Shown: positions 1 to 7,919, counted from the stretch's first letter. The stretch: DNA of 64,000 nt from Salmonella enterica subsp. enterica serovar Typhimurium str. LT2 (GCF_000006945.2 NC_003277.2:1-64000); one strand, 5' to 3'. Notes: generated from the letters alone by a model not told the origin. Translations and numbers: made by a program.

Positions 1-93
1 GAGTGAACGGATGAAACAGAAAGACCGTCTGTACGGCGTGGCACCGGCCTTACCCCGATTGCAGGCTGTGAAGCTAGGCCGCAGGTCCGCTAT

Positions 94-378
94 GTGTTTA
101 AGTACTGGCCCACATTTGTACAGCAGTGGGAAAACTCGCTGAAAGCCGCACAGAAGGGGCTGGAAATCTGGAAATCAGCGAGGGCGGATGCCTGGCTTGC
201 GTATCACAACGGTATTTTTGCCACCAGTCATTATGAAGGCGCGCTCACCAGTGAAGATATCAGTAGTGCGGCGGCCGCCGCCCTGAAAGGGCATAAAATC
301 AGGGGTGGAAACGTGAACACGAAAAGCATACTGGATGGCAGTAACCGACTGGCACATACGCTTGCGCTGCAGGGCTAG
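94..378 (+). CDS. Hypothetical protein, possible truncated C-terminal remnant
   Basis: This 94-codon frame starts at a GTG and ends in TAG. I do not recognise the product. The same frame is open upstream to a TGA at bases 4-6, so about 30 more codons without an ATG could belong to it. That fits either an unusual start or a remnant whose 5' end has been lost. The protein is soluble-looking, rich in Ala, Lys and Trp, with no signal peptide or membrane segment. It lies between the transfer region (left of the window) and the RepFIIA replicon, where F-like plasmids carry poorly conserved small genes. Confidence 0.35.
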   Translation: MFKYWPTFVQQWENSLKAAQKGLEIWKSARADAWLAYHNGIFATSHYEGALTSEDISSAAAAALKGHKIRGGNVNTKSILDGSNRLAHTLALQG

Positions 379-384
379 CCGGTG

Positions 385-546
385 ATGATAATGATGCCGG
401 TTAAGGAGGCCACGGAGAAGAACGTGACAATGATACCGGGCGGCGCGGGACAGGAAACTCTGGAAAACGCGGCCGTGCTGATTCTGGCCGGGATGGAGCG
501 TAATGATCGTGCCACCACTAGGGAAGGCAATAACAATTTATCCTGA
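385..546 (+). CDS. Small hypothetical ORF
   Basis: A 53-codon frame with ATG codons at 385, 391 and 394. It is in the same reading frame as the preceding ORF, separated from it only by TAG and two codons, so the two could once have been one gene split by a stop. No domain is recognised and no strong ribosome site is seen ahead of the first ATG. An AAGGAGG at 403-409 lies inside the frame, so an internal start is possible. Bases 547-667 after it hold nothing I can identify. Confidence 0.2.
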   Translation: MIMMPVKEATEKNVTMIPGGAGQETLENAAVLILAGMERNDRATTREGNNNLS

Positions 547-667
547 CGCCTCCGCCGCTCGCGTCGTTGTCCAGCCCCGGCAATCCGGGAAAAACGAGTT
601 TCCCCCGATTCCGGCGTTTCTGAAGTAATAAAATCACTACTCTAATCAAGTTTATATGAGGTACATA

Positions 668-1223
668 ATGAGACTCAGGAAAGGTCATGGATTGACGTTG
701 GTCACACTTGCGTGTTTATCCCTGCTGGGCTCCCTGCCAGCTATTGCGGCACCGTCCGTTCAGGCCGGTTTTTCACCGGAGGGCAGCGCAAGCAGCTGGT
801 TCTTAAGACTATTGAGGCTGCGCAACATAATATCCGGCTGATGGAGTATTCCTTCACCTCTCCGGAGGTGGCTGGCGCTCTTATTAGTGCAAAACGTCGG
901 GGAGTGGATGTCAGGGGGGGGGGACTGGACTGGAAAGCCAATACCGGGAAAAACAATAACGCCAGCAGGGTGACAATGAACCTGCTGACCAGTGCCGGCA
1001 TTCCGGTTCGTACCGTCAGTGTGTACAAAATTCTTCATGACAAAGTGATCGTCAGCGACGGTCGCCACACCGAAGTGGGATCGTTTAATTATTCCCGTGC
1101 AGCAGACCGTTCGAATTCGGAGAACGTGCTGTCGTCTGGGATGACTCAGTCCTAGCCCGCAGCTACCTGAACCACTGGACATCCCGCTGGGCGCAGGGAA
1201 CGGACTGGAAACAGACGTACTGA
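668..1223 (+). pseudogene. Phospholipase D-family endonuclease (Nuc/YigB type), frameshifted
   Basis: The three frames together rebuild a plasmid Nuc-type nuclease: a signal peptide (MRLRKGHGLTLVTLACLSLL... ending AIAA), then a PLD domain with the catalytic H-x-K-x4-D motif (HDKVIVSD, near 1046-1069) and the trailing G-S-F-N motif. The reading frame changes near 785-795 and again near 1127, and a run of ten G (914-923) lies between. After the last shift the frame restores a typical family C-terminus (VWDDSVLARSYLNHW) ending in TGA at 1221-1223. Intact relatives are exported, EDTA-resistant nucleases encoded near the replicon of IncF/IncN plasmids. Here no full-length product is possible unless the indels are sequencing errors or slippage in the G tract is used. 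Confidence 0.8.
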
Positions 1224-1354
1224 CATCCCAGGAAACGATCCTGAAACGTAAACCGTGCGCCAACACAGGTTACGTTCATAAAGTAAGTCGCTGATTTTAG
1301 AAATCTGTAGTATTCTCTGCAAACGATCCAGGTTTGATCCTTGAGGAGGCAGAG

Positions 1355-1600
1355 ATGTCGCAGATTGAAAATGCAGTAACTTCCTCATCGAAACGCATTT
1401 ACAGAAAGGGTAATCCCTTATCTTCCGCTGAGAAGAAGAGATTATCTATTTCACGAAAAAAGACGACGCATAAAGAGCTCAATGTTTTCATACAAAACAT
1501 ACATAAAGAAAGCTTGCAGCAGCTTTGTGAAGAGACTGGAACTACTCAGGCTCAAATGATTGAGCTACTAATTGAACGGGAAATGGCTAAAAGAGCCTGA
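1355..1600 (+). CDS. copB: CopB/RepA2 transcriptional repressor of repA
   Basis: An 81-residue basic protein of the IncFII CopB/RepA2 family, which represses the repA promoter as the second copy-number control next to CopA RNA. The start is the ATG at 1355, with GAGGAGG ending about 6 bases upstream; an earlier in-frame start is less likely. The C-terminal part (ELNVFIQNIHKESLQQLCEE...) looks like the small ribbon-helix-helix type DNA-binding fold of this family. It lies just upstream of the CopA/CopT region, as in R1/R100. Confidence 0.9.
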   Translation: MSQIENAVTSSSKRIYRKGNPLSSAEKKRLSISRKKTTHKELNVFIQNIHKESLQQLCEETGTTQAQMIELLIEREMAKRA

Positions 1601-1742
1601 GATAAGAAGGTGAATGAGTAACTTTCTTGATCGTCTCGTCAGTGAGTGTTAGATTGCTGATCGTCTAAAGAATTTTGATGGCTGGCCACGCCGTAAGGTG
1701 GCAGGGAACTGGTTCTGATGAGGTGTCTACCCGGGACCAGAA

Positions 1743-1832
1743 AAGCAAAAACCCCGATAATCTTCTCATTTCTTGGCGGGAACGAAAGATTAACGGGGCC
1801 TACTTAAACTGTATAGCCACCAATCAGGCTAT
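1743..1832 (-). ncRNA. copA: CopA antisense RNA (RepFIIA copy-number control)
   Basis: Read on the minus strand this stretch is collinear with CopA of plasmid R1: a short 5' hairpin, the single-stranded segment GGCTATACAGTTTAAGTAGG, then the large stem CCCCGTTAATCTTT / GAAGATTATCGGGG followed by TTTTTGC, which acts as loop II and terminator. The plus strand is therefore the CopT target in the repA leader. CopA pairing prevents tap translation and so repA translation. The ends are estimated from homology and the hairpin, and may be off by several bases. Confidence 0.8.
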
Positions 1833-1849
1833 GCAGGGAGTATAGTTTT

Positions 1850-1927
1850 ATGCTCAGAAAATTTCAATACTTGTTTCTGTGGCATTTACTCCTTCCGTGC
1901 ATTGTAAGTGCAGGCAGAAGTGACTGA
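1850..1927 (+). CDS. tap: Tap leader peptide coupling repA translation
   Basis: A 25-codon ORF ([11 protein letters not shown]...) lying between the CopT hairpin and repA. Its TGA (1925-1927) lies inside the first codons of repA, whose GTG start is at 1920. In IncFII plasmids translation of this leader reopens the hairpin blocking repA, so the overlap is the expected coupling arrangement. It is too short to have any other recognisable function. Confidence 0.75.
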   Translation: MLRKFQYLFLWHLLLPCIVSAGRSD

Positions 1928-2789
1928 CACCCGAACACTGTTCACTCATTACCGACAGGTCAAAAATCCGAATCCGGAATTCACGCCGAGAGAAGGGAAA
2001 AAGACCCTGCCGTTCTGTCGTAAGCTGATGGCGAAAGCCGAAGGGTTCACGTCCCGTTTTGATTTTTCCGTCCATGTGGCGTTCGTTCGTTCGCTGGGAA
2101 AGCGTCACCGGATGCCGCCTTTGCTGCGCCGTCGTGCCATCGATGCGCTGCTTCAGGGGTTGTGCTTCCATTATGATCCACTGGCCAACCGTGTACAGAG
2201 ATCCATCACCAATCTGGCTATAGAGTGCGGTCTGGCCACTGAGTCAAAAAGTGGTAATCTGTCCATCACCCGCGCCACACGGGCGCTGAAGTTTATGGCA
2301 GAGCTGGGGCTGATTACCTACCAGACCGAGTACGATCCGCAGATTGGCTGCAACATCCCGACCGATATCACCTTCACGCCGGCACTGTTCTCCGCGCTCG
2401 ACGTTTCTGACGTGGCTGTTATGGCCGCCCGCCGCAGTCGTGTCGAATGGGAAAATCAGCAGCGCAAAAAGCAGAATCTGGAGCCGCTGGAGATGGATGA
2501 ACTGATAGCGAAAGCCTGGCGATTTGTGCGCGAACGGTTCCGCAGCTACCAGTCTGAACGTAAACTGCACGGACTGAAACGCGCCCGGGCGCGGCGTGAC
2601 GCGGACAGAAGCCGTAAGGACATCGAAACACTGGTGAAACAGCAGCTGACGCGGGAATACGCCAGCGGACGCTTTACCGGCGGGCTTGATGCCATGAAGC
2701 GGGAGCTGCAGCGGCGCGTGAAAGAGCGCATGATGATGTCGCGGGGCAAAAACTACACGCGACTGACCATGGCCACCGTCCCCATATAA
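1920..2789 (+). CDS. repA: RepA1 replication initiation protein, RepFIIA
   Basis: A 289-residue IncFII RepA, close in length to the 285 of R1. It carries the family segments [40 protein letters not shown] and [14 protein letters not shown]. It binds oriR downstream and starts replication in cis. I chose the GTG at 1920, which gives an N-terminus of the form (M)[12 protein letters not shown] matching R1, and it overlaps the tap stop. A GTG at 1908 is also in frame but lacks the homology. Expression is controlled by CopB, CopA and tap coupling. Confidence 0.93.
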   Translation: MTDTRTLFTHYRQVKNPNPEFTPREGKKTLPFCRKLMAKAEGFTSRFDFSVHVAFVRSLGKRHRMPPLLRRRAIDALLQGLCFHYDPLANRVQRSITNLAIECGLATESKSGNLSITRATRALKFMAELGLITYQTEYDPQIGCNIPTDITFTPALFSALDVSDVAVMAARRSRVEWENQQRKKQNLEPLEMDELIAKAWRFVRERFRSYQSERKLHGLKRARARRDADRSRKDIETLVKQQLTREYASGRFTGGLDAMKRELQRRVKERMMMSRGKNYTRLTMATVPI

Positions 2790-3130
2790 CCCACCAGATT
2801 ATGAAAATCCGGCTGACGTCGGAGGATTTTGTACGTCTGTCGCCGGGTGCCGCCTGTTTTCTGCGCGGAACGCTCGTTCTTCCTGCCAAAATATCTCTCA
2901 TTCTGCTGCCAGAATGGCCAGAAATGTTCCCGCCTGAGCCATTTCCGGTCGCAATATTCAGTTACTCACAGATAACTGCAAGGGACCTTTCCATAAAGTT
3001 ACAACCGATATACTGACAAAGCGCCAGGCGACCTGATTTCAAAGTGCGTGGTTTCCTTTAAACCCCAGATCTGTACTTCTTTTAAATACATAATCTTTCT
3101 CTCTTATAAATAAATAACCTATTCATCACC
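2790..3130. other. oriR region of the RepFIIA replicon (CIS plus origin)
   Basis: No credible gene lies here. In IncFII plasmids the CIS element and oriR follow repA directly, so the origin is placed here by position. The stretch from about 2960 to 3125 is AT-rich. A clean DnaA box was not found, so exact limits are not given. Confidence 0.55.
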
Positions 3131-3479
3131 TGCCCTGTGGACAGGTTCCAGAGAATGCCCGCCCTTGCAGCGGACTCACGTCCGCGCCGGTTCGGAAACA
3201 ACATTAGTACCTCCCGTCGCGACGCGCCGGGCCCCGGTCATGCAAATAGTTACAACATCCAAAATCCTGACCAACGAAACCGGAGCAAAAACCTGATATC
3301 CAGCCCATTCCCACCACTGAAAAGCGCCGCCGCCCCGGCCCAAAGGGCCGGAATGGAGTCGCTTTTAATAATGAATGATGTAACTAAATTACTGAGTGGC
3401 GTTATGTCCCGTCTGGCTTTGCAGGGCGATGGCCCACTACGTGAACCATCACCCCGCCAGCAGGGTATTTTATATGCAG
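3131..3479. other. Intergenic region, nothing recognised
   Basis: Open frames are present on both strands but are proline/arginine-rich, overlap each other and lack convincing ribosome sites. I see no domain. The region lies between the RepFIIA origin and the start of the pef-rck block. Confidence 0.4.
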
Positions 3480-3543
3480 TTGTCAACCACTGAATCGGAA
3501 CCCACGCCAAAGGCGCGGGACCCCGCGATTCAGCAGTTGACAA
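3480..3543. repeat. 64 bp imperfect hairpin
   Basis: The outer arms TTGTCAACCACTGAATCG (3480-3497) and CGATTCAGCAGTTGACAA (3526-3543) pair at 16 of 18 positions. Inside them CCCACGCC and GGCGCGGG pair around a short AAA loop. The whole element can fold as one long stem with small bulges. Its function is unknown. Confidence 0.7.
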
Positions 3544-3678
3544 TTTTAGCTACCGTGACGTCATACGTTCCTTTTGCTCCATCCCCTGAACGTAACAGGA
3601 GCCACTCAGAACCGTTTTAAACAGAAAGTACCAGCAAAGCAGAAAAAATTGCTCAGAACGCACTACAAACTCAATTCT

Positions 3679-3884
3679 CATGAGTCTGCCGTGGTCGTGG
3701 TGTCGGACCTGGACGGCGGGAGGAAGGTGATGTCGCTGCACCGGGGACTCTGCGGCCTGCGAAGCGATATCCCGCAGGCGGAGGGGATAACCTCAGATGA
3801 CCGGGACACGCTGTGGATAGTCAGTGAACCGAATCTGTTTTACCGCTTCACCCGCACGGCAGCGTCCTGAGGATGAAGCGGCGT
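3679..3884 (+). pseudogene. Inverted duplicate of the 3' end of srgB
   Basis: These 206 bp repeat the last part of srgB (5625-5830, minus strand) on the opposite strand, with only about two substitutions seen. The copy encodes the SrgB C-terminus (HESAVVVVSDLDGG... to RFTRTAAS) and its stop at 3868-3870, followed by the same 14 bases of downstream sequence. It has no start and is joined to unrelated sequence upstream, so it is a fragment. It defines the left edge of the srgC-rck segment. Confidence 0.85.
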
Positions 3885-3966
3885 CTCCATGGCTTGAGGA
3901 TTGGAGCCTTTATGCCAGAAGTTACAACCCCGGATTGCAGCCGGATGTTATACGACGGTTTTACTG

Positions 3967-4725
3967 TTATTTTGCAATAAAACTATAAAATAAATTTCCG
4001 TCAGGCTTGCATCTTGAAGGCGTGTATCCGTAATATTTCCTGAACTGGCTGATAAAATACGGCACACTACTGTACCCGCACTGATATGCCACTTTCTTGA
4101 CCGCCCCCTCCTGCATAACAATTAACTCCGATGCTTTTTTCATCCTGCATTCCAGCAGAATACGTGTGTAGGATGTATTCTCCTCTTTCAGTTTTTTCTT
4201 TAACAGGCTGACACTGACATACAGCTCGCCGGCAACCCGGTGTATGGTCCAGTTTTCACTCACATTCCGGTTTATCACCGTAGCCACCTGGTCTGCCATA
4301 CTTTGTTTCAGGCATGTCTTCAGGAAAGGGAAAAAAATATCCTGCTCACAAAAGGCCGATACCAGTGCAAACGTCAGGAACGGATTCTCTGGTCCGGTCT
4401 CTCCGTAACTGTTATCCGTTCCGGCACAGAGTCTCACCATCAACGGACGGAACACAGAGTCCTCTGGGCAAGGCTGCACAAGGTACCGGGGGATGTCTTT
4501 CGGGATATAAAATTTAAGAACATCCACATCCAGCTGCCGGGCAAACCGGCACAGCGTTTCCCTTGTTATCACCACATGATGGTACCACCGGTAAAAATGC
4601 ATCTCTGTCTGATGCACTTTCGTCAGGACAATACTGTCCTGAGCGCAACGAAATGAAAATGCCTTTCCCTGATTGAAGGTTGATCCTCCTGCCAGGAAAA
4701 AAAGAAGATATTTATCCAGCTCCAT
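3967..4725 (-). CDS. srgC: SrgC, AraC-family transcriptional regulator
   Basis: A 252-residue protein with an AraC/XylS two-helix DNA-binding domain at the C-terminus (about residues 150-245, including VKKVAYQCGYSSVPYFISQF and FRKYYGYTPSRC). The N-terminal half is the variable domain that senses a signal or dimerises. It is the last gene of the srg/rck block, which in Salmonella is activated by SdiA in response to acyl-homoserine lactones (established for this locus). Its target is not evident from the sequence. The start is the ATG at 4725. Confidence 0.85.
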   Translation of the reverse strand: MELDKYLLFFLAGGSTFNQGKAFSFRCAQDSIVLTKVHQTEMHFYRWYHHVVITRETLCRFARQLDVDVLKFYIPKDIPRYLVQPCPEDSVFRPLMVRLCAGTDNSYGETGPENPFLTFALVSAFCEQDIFFPFLKTCLKQSMADQVATVINRNVSENWTIHRVAGELYVSVSLLKKKLKEENTSYTRILLECRMKKASELIVMQEGAVKKVAYQCGYSSVPYFISQFRKYYGYTPSRCKPDGNLFYSFIAK

Positions 4726-4818
4726 TATTACCTGCCATTCCCTCCCATGACGGGGCCGGTGTTTGTACTGCTCTCCCCCCCTGAAGCCCCGGCCGGGTGA
4801 TGCCGGGGCCTGTGGTTG

Positions 4819-4935
4819 TCAGTAGTAGTGCTGCAGCAGCCCGGGCATGTACCACACCACAAACCAGCTTCCTGCCATCACCACAAACCAGAATAATTCC
4901 CTGAAAAAAGATGCGCTGAATGTTATGTTTTTCAT
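4819..4935 (-). CDS. Small hydrophobic protein between rck and srgC
   Basis: A 38-codon frame on the same strand as rck and srgC, starting MKNITFSASFFREFFW and ending YMPGLLQHYY. The middle (FFWFVVMAGSWFVVWYM) can span a membrane once. It starts just after the rck stop (about 55 bp) and is followed by a GC-rich inverted repeat near 4794-4810. A second ATG directly precedes the chosen one. No homolog is recalled. The position, strand and hydrophobic segment favour a real membrane miniprotein. Confidence 0.5.
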   Translation of the reverse strand: MKNITFSASFFRELFWFVVMAGSWFVVWYMPGLLQHYY

Positions 4936-4991
4936 CATATCTGACCGGGAGCGGAAGCCTGCGGCTCCGCTCCCTTTCCTGCTCTCCGTTA

Positions 4992-5549
4992 TCAGAACCG
5001 GTAACCGACACCAACGTTAACGCCGTTCAGTTTCGCTGCGCCAACTTTACTTCCCTCATAGCCCAGATCGATGACCACATTTTCCACCGGATTAAACTGT
5101 ACGCCGGCTCCCCAGGCAAACCCCGTTCTGCGCTCCGAACCCGTGAACCGCCCGTTGTATCCCGGCATGCTGATACGCTCTTTCACTTCAGCCCTGCCGG
5201 TACCGGCACCGGCCAGTGCATACAGAGATACCAGCTCGTTCACACGGACAGCCGGACCCGCCATCAGCGACCAGTACGTCGCCTTCACATCATCACGCCA
5301 GCTCATTCCGCCAGGAATGCCACCGGACTCTCCGCGCTTACCTGACTGCCAACTGAACGACGCCATCAGTCCCAGCGGCGTCTGAGCCTCATAGCGGTAT
5401 TTCAGGTTCACCCCACGGATATCCTTAAAATGCTCTATCCGGCTCTGGGCATATCCCACCGACACGGAATGGGTGTCAGCCTGTGCCACCGGTACGGCAG
5501 CCAGCCCGGCTGCGGACAGCAGCAGTGAGGACAGAACGATTTTTTTCAT
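4992..5549 (-). CDS. rck: Rck, outer-membrane serum resistance and invasion protein
   Basis: A 185-residue Ail/Lom/OmpX-family beta-barrel with a cleavable signal peptide (first 24 residues, ending VAQA) and a final aromatic residue (GVGYRF) typical of outer-membrane barrels. Rck of Salmonella virulence plasmids blocks complement membrane attack and promotes host cell entry (established). It follows srgB by about 90 bp, with a ribosome site ahead of the ATG. The locus is under SdiA control through the upstream genes. Confidence 0.95.
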   Translation of the reverse strand: MKKIVLSSLLLSAAGLAAVPVAQADTHSVSVGYAQSRIEHFKDIRGVNLKYRYEAQTPLGLMASFSWQSGKRGESGGIPGGMSWRDDVKATYWSLMAGPAVRVNELVSLYALAGAGTGRAEVKERISMPGYNGRFTGSERRTGFAWGAGVQFNPVENVVIDLGYEGSKVGAAKLNGVNVGVGYRF

Positions 5550-5624
5550 GATAAAACTCCCTGAACACAGTTAAGTTCATTGTGTTATGACAGAAGGTGT
5601 GCTTTCTGCTCCTGCACACCCGTA

Positions 5625-5830
5625 ACGCCGCTTCATCCTCAGGACGCTGCCGTGCGGGTGAAGCGGTAAAACAGATTCGGTTCACTGACTATCCACAGCG
5701 TGTCCCGGTCATCTGAGGTTATCCCCTCCGCCTGCGGGATATCGCTTCGCAGGCCGCAGAGTCCCCGGTGCAGCGACATCACTTTCCTCCCGCCGTCCAG
5801 GCCCGACACCACGACCACGGCAGACTCATG
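5625..5830 (-). repeat. Parent copy of the 206 bp inverted repeat (srgB 3' end)
   Basis: It is nearly identical to 3679-3884 in the opposite orientation. The two copies enclose srgC, the small ORF and rck (about 1.74 kb between them). The match begins at CATGAGTCTGCC in both copies and ends 14 bp after the srgB stop. Confidence 0.85.
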
Positions 5831-6538
5831 GGAAAGTACATACAGGAGCCCGTTGTTCCGGTCATAATGCAGACCGGAGATATCCTTCAGGAACCATGGC
5901 AGGGACGCCCGGTGTGTCAGCGAGTCACTCACCGACAGCGCATCAGGGCTCCGGTCCGTCACGTAAAGCCGCAGCGGTTTTTTCTCCTGCGCCACCATCA
6001 GGGCATGCTCTCCCCGTCCCCGGGCAAGGCCTTCAAAACCGGCATTGTCGCTGTGCCTGTTCACATCCAGCGTCAGGCTGTATGTTGCCGGCGGGAGGAC
6101 GGTCGTGCTGCTGTCAATGCAGTGGGTGGTGAGCGTCCGCTCCCGCTCCCGGGACAGGGCATAGCGGTTCCCGCCGAGGTATTCGATGGCCTCAAAATCG
6201 TGGTCGCCGTCTGACGGTATCACCCGCAGCACGTTCCCTTCCGTGTCCAGCTCCACCACCGAGGAGGGGTGGTCGGTCACGGCAAACAGCGTTCTGCTGT
6301 CCGGGTTCCATGTCAGGCCGGAGAGGCCGCCGTGTATCCCGGTAATTTCTTTTTCTGCCGTGAGATGCCATTCTGTTTCCTGCGGGTACCAGGACTCCGG
6401 GAAACACAGGGTGAGCACGCCGGCCGCCATCAGGAGAATGGCGGTCAGCAGTGCTGCTTTCTGATTACATAAATATCTGAACATCGTGGTGGTGAAGGTT
6501 ATGTTTTCTGTTACAGGGGAGACCGGACTCCACATCAT
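5639..6538 (-). CDS. srgB: SrgB, SdiA-regulated family protein
   Basis: A 299-residue protein of the SdiA-regulated family, a beta-propeller-like fold (repeats such as LSGLTWNPDSRTLFAVTD, FEAIEYLGGNRYALS and AEGITSDDRDTLWIVSEPN). The N-terminus holds one membrane segment (about 25-48), so most of the chain is periplasmic or anchored. The ATG at 6538 overlaps the stop of the upstream small ORF as ATGA, which supports that start by translational coupling. A start at 6484 (MFRYLCNQ) is the alternative. Molecular function is unknown. Its 3' end is duplicated at 3679-3884. Confidence 0.85.
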   Translation of the reverse strand: MMWSPVSPVTENITFTTTMFRYLCNQKAALLTAILLMAAGVLTLCFPESWYPQETEWHLTAEKEITGIHGGLSGLTWNPDSRTLFAVTDHPSSVVELDTEGNVLRVIPSDGDHDFEAIEYLGGNRYALSRERERTLTTHCIDSSTTVLPPATYSLTLDVNRHSDNAGFEGLARGRGEHALMVAQEKKPLRLYVTDRSPDALSVSDSLTHRASLPWFLKDISGLHYDRNNGLLYVLSHESAVVVVSGLDGGRKVMSLHRGLCGLRSDIPQAEGITSDDRDTLWIVSEPNLFYRFTRTAAS

Positions 6539-6681
6539 GTCCCACGGCTGATAAGCCAGATCACGACCAGGACGCCGGTCAGAAAGCCGGAGATAAAGAC
6601 GCTGGTCAGCAGCAGGAGAATCAGTGCACGGAGCGGGAGGATATCTCCGGCCTGTATGGTGCCTTTATCATCAGTCTGCAT
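6535..6681 (-). CDS. Small membrane protein between srgA and srgB
   Basis: A 48-codon frame starting MQTDDKGTIQAGDILPLRAL, followed by one strong membrane segment (ILLLLTSVFISGFLTGVLVV) and a short tail WLISRGT. Its start overlaps the last codons of srgA and its stop overlaps the srgB start as ATGA. It is therefore packed into the operon by overlaps on both sides, which is good evidence for a translated gene. The family is not recognised. Confidence 0.6.
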   Translation of the reverse strand: MQTDDKGTIQAGDILPLRALILLLLTSVFISGFLTGVLVVIWLISRGT

Positions 6682-7318
6682 CAGGGTTACCGGCCAGCAG
6701 TTTCCGGACCACCGCAGCATAACGGCTCCTGAAGTTTTCGACGGAGAATGCACCGAAGGCGGCATTGTTGATATGGTAACGGCCACGGACATACACGGAA
6801 GGCGTCCCCCTCACGCCATATTCCTTAAACAGCCGTTCCTGTAATGCCACCATGTCATTCACGGCGGGACTTTTTATACTTCTGTCATACTCCCCACGAC
6901 TGATACCGGTGGCAGACATAAACACCCGGCGGACATCGTCCGGGGAATGCAGGCGTTTCTCCACCATGCCGGCCGTGAAGAAGGCCTTCTCGATCACGTC
7001 AGTTTCCTTCATCACCATGGCCAGCGCCCAGGCCCGTGTCAGCTCATGGCCGAGGGGGCCCAGCAGGCTGACATGGTATTTGACCATCCGGCTACCTTGC
7101 GGCAGTACGTGCCGGATGGCCTGGTCCACGCCCATTGTCTGTGAGAACGCATAGCAGGGCGGGCAGTAAAAGGAAAAGAACTCCACCACAGCGGGGGCAT
7201 CAACCACCGGGGGAGTTATGGACTCCCACTCCTGCGCAACCACAGGACAGACGCAGCCAGCTAACAAAAAAGAAAATAATATTCCCTTCAGGGAAAACAG
7301 ATCCCGGGCATAATTCAT
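6671..7318 (-). CDS. srgA: SrgA, periplasmic DsbA-like thiol oxidoreductase
   Basis: A thioredoxin-fold protein of 215 residues with a hydrophobic signal segment and an active site Cys-Pro-Pro-Cys (FYCPPCYAF) where DsbA has CPHC. The cis-proline loop is present (GVRGTPSVYV). In Salmonella, SrgA is known to form disulfides in the PefA pilin, which fits its place next to the pef operon. The ATG at 7318 gives the usual start. A GTG at 7324 has a better-spaced GGAG and could be used instead. It overlaps the small ORF downstream. Confidence 0.93.
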   Translation of the reverse strand: MNYARDLFSLKGILFSFLLAGCVCPVVAQEWESITPPVVDAPAVVEFFSFYCPPCYAFSQTMGVDQAIRHVLPQGSRMVKYHVSLLGPLGHELTRAWALAMVMKETDVIEKAFFTAGMVEKRLHSPDDVRRVFMSATGISRGEYDRSIKSPAVNDMVALQERLFKEYGVRGTPSVYVRGRYHINNAAFGAFSVENFRSRYAAVVRKLLAGNPDAD

Positions 7319-7446
7319 CGTCACGGAAACACTCCATGGATAACAGATATACAGAACGAAAGGCCGCTTAACGGCACCGCCTGACAGCAGCAGTAAATAT
7401 TAATTCATCAGGTATGGTCATTAAGGCGGCAGCCGGAATATTCCGG

Positions 7447-7548
7447 TTATGCGTTTTCCAGAATAAAAAATACTGACACACAAAAGACCATTGCCATTAA
7501 TATAACTACGGCCAGACAGGCGTAATAAATAAATTTCATGAACATCAT
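7447..7548 (-). CDS. Candidate small membrane protein between srgD and srgA
   Basis: A 33-codon frame (MMFMKFIYYACLAVVILMAM..., ending FFILENA) in the 250 bp between srgD and srgA, starting 20 bp after the srgD stop on the same strand. Nearly the whole peptide is one membrane segment with a charged start. The rest of this gap (7325-7446) holds nothing recognised. No homolog is recalled. It is listed because the operon already contains two other small membrane ORFs. Confidence 0.4.
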   Translation of the reverse strand: MMFMKFIYYACLAVVILMAMVFCVSVFFILENA

Positions 7549-7568
7549 AAAATAACTTTCAGTGATAC

Positions 7569-7919
7569 TTATCCGGCCTCCGGTCCGCATTCCAGGCCGG
7601 CTTCTTCCAGTGAATGAACCCGGTTCAGGTCGGTGTACAGTGTCACCATCCCCAGAAGCATCAGGGTCGGCAACAGGGTTGCATCATTCCGGACGCCGAG
7701 GCGCCTGAAAGCCTGGCCTTTCTGGGCAGAAATGGTTTTGACGCTGCGAAAACAGAGGGCAGCAATCTGCCCGCTGTTATAGCCCCGCAGCAGCAGCCGG
7801 ATAACCCGCAGCTCAGCCGGACTCAGTCCGCCGTCGCTGTTAAATTCGATACAAAGCCGGTCGTACCATATCCGGCTGAAATCCCCGTCTTCCGGGAAAG
7901 CGGTCAGAGCAGACGCCAT
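7569..7919 (-). CDS. srgD: SrgD, LuxR-type HTH regulator
   Basis: A 116-residue protein made of a LuxR/GerE-type helix-turn-helix (LSPAELRVIRLLLRGYNSGQIAALCFRSVKTISAQKGQAFRRLG, about residues 32-78) without a receiver or ligand-binding domain. It overlaps the end of pefI by 16 bp, so the two are co-translated. In Salmonella, SrgD is reported to act with PefI to repress flagellar genes (established for this pair). It lies between the fimbrial and srg genes. Confidence 0.88.
   Translation of the reverse strand: MASALTAFPEDGDFSRIWYDRLCIEFNSDGGLSPAELRVIRLLLRGYNSGQIAALCFRSVKTISAQKGQAFRRLGVRNDATLLPTLMLLGMVTLYTDLNRVHSLEEAGLECGPEAG

Noticed and set aside
2801..3016. 71-codon plus-strand frame after repA
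   Set aside because: It lies in the oriR region, has no family and no good ribosome site; an origin is expected here.
3137..3620. Several overlapping frames on both strands between the origin and srgC
   Set aside because: They overlap each other, have biased Pro/Arg content and no homology; only the hairpin and the srgB fragment are supported.
5071..5385. Long plus-strand frames opposite rck, srgA, pefC, spvB and the transposase genes
   Set aside because: They are shadows of well-supported minus-strand genes; no independent start or domain.
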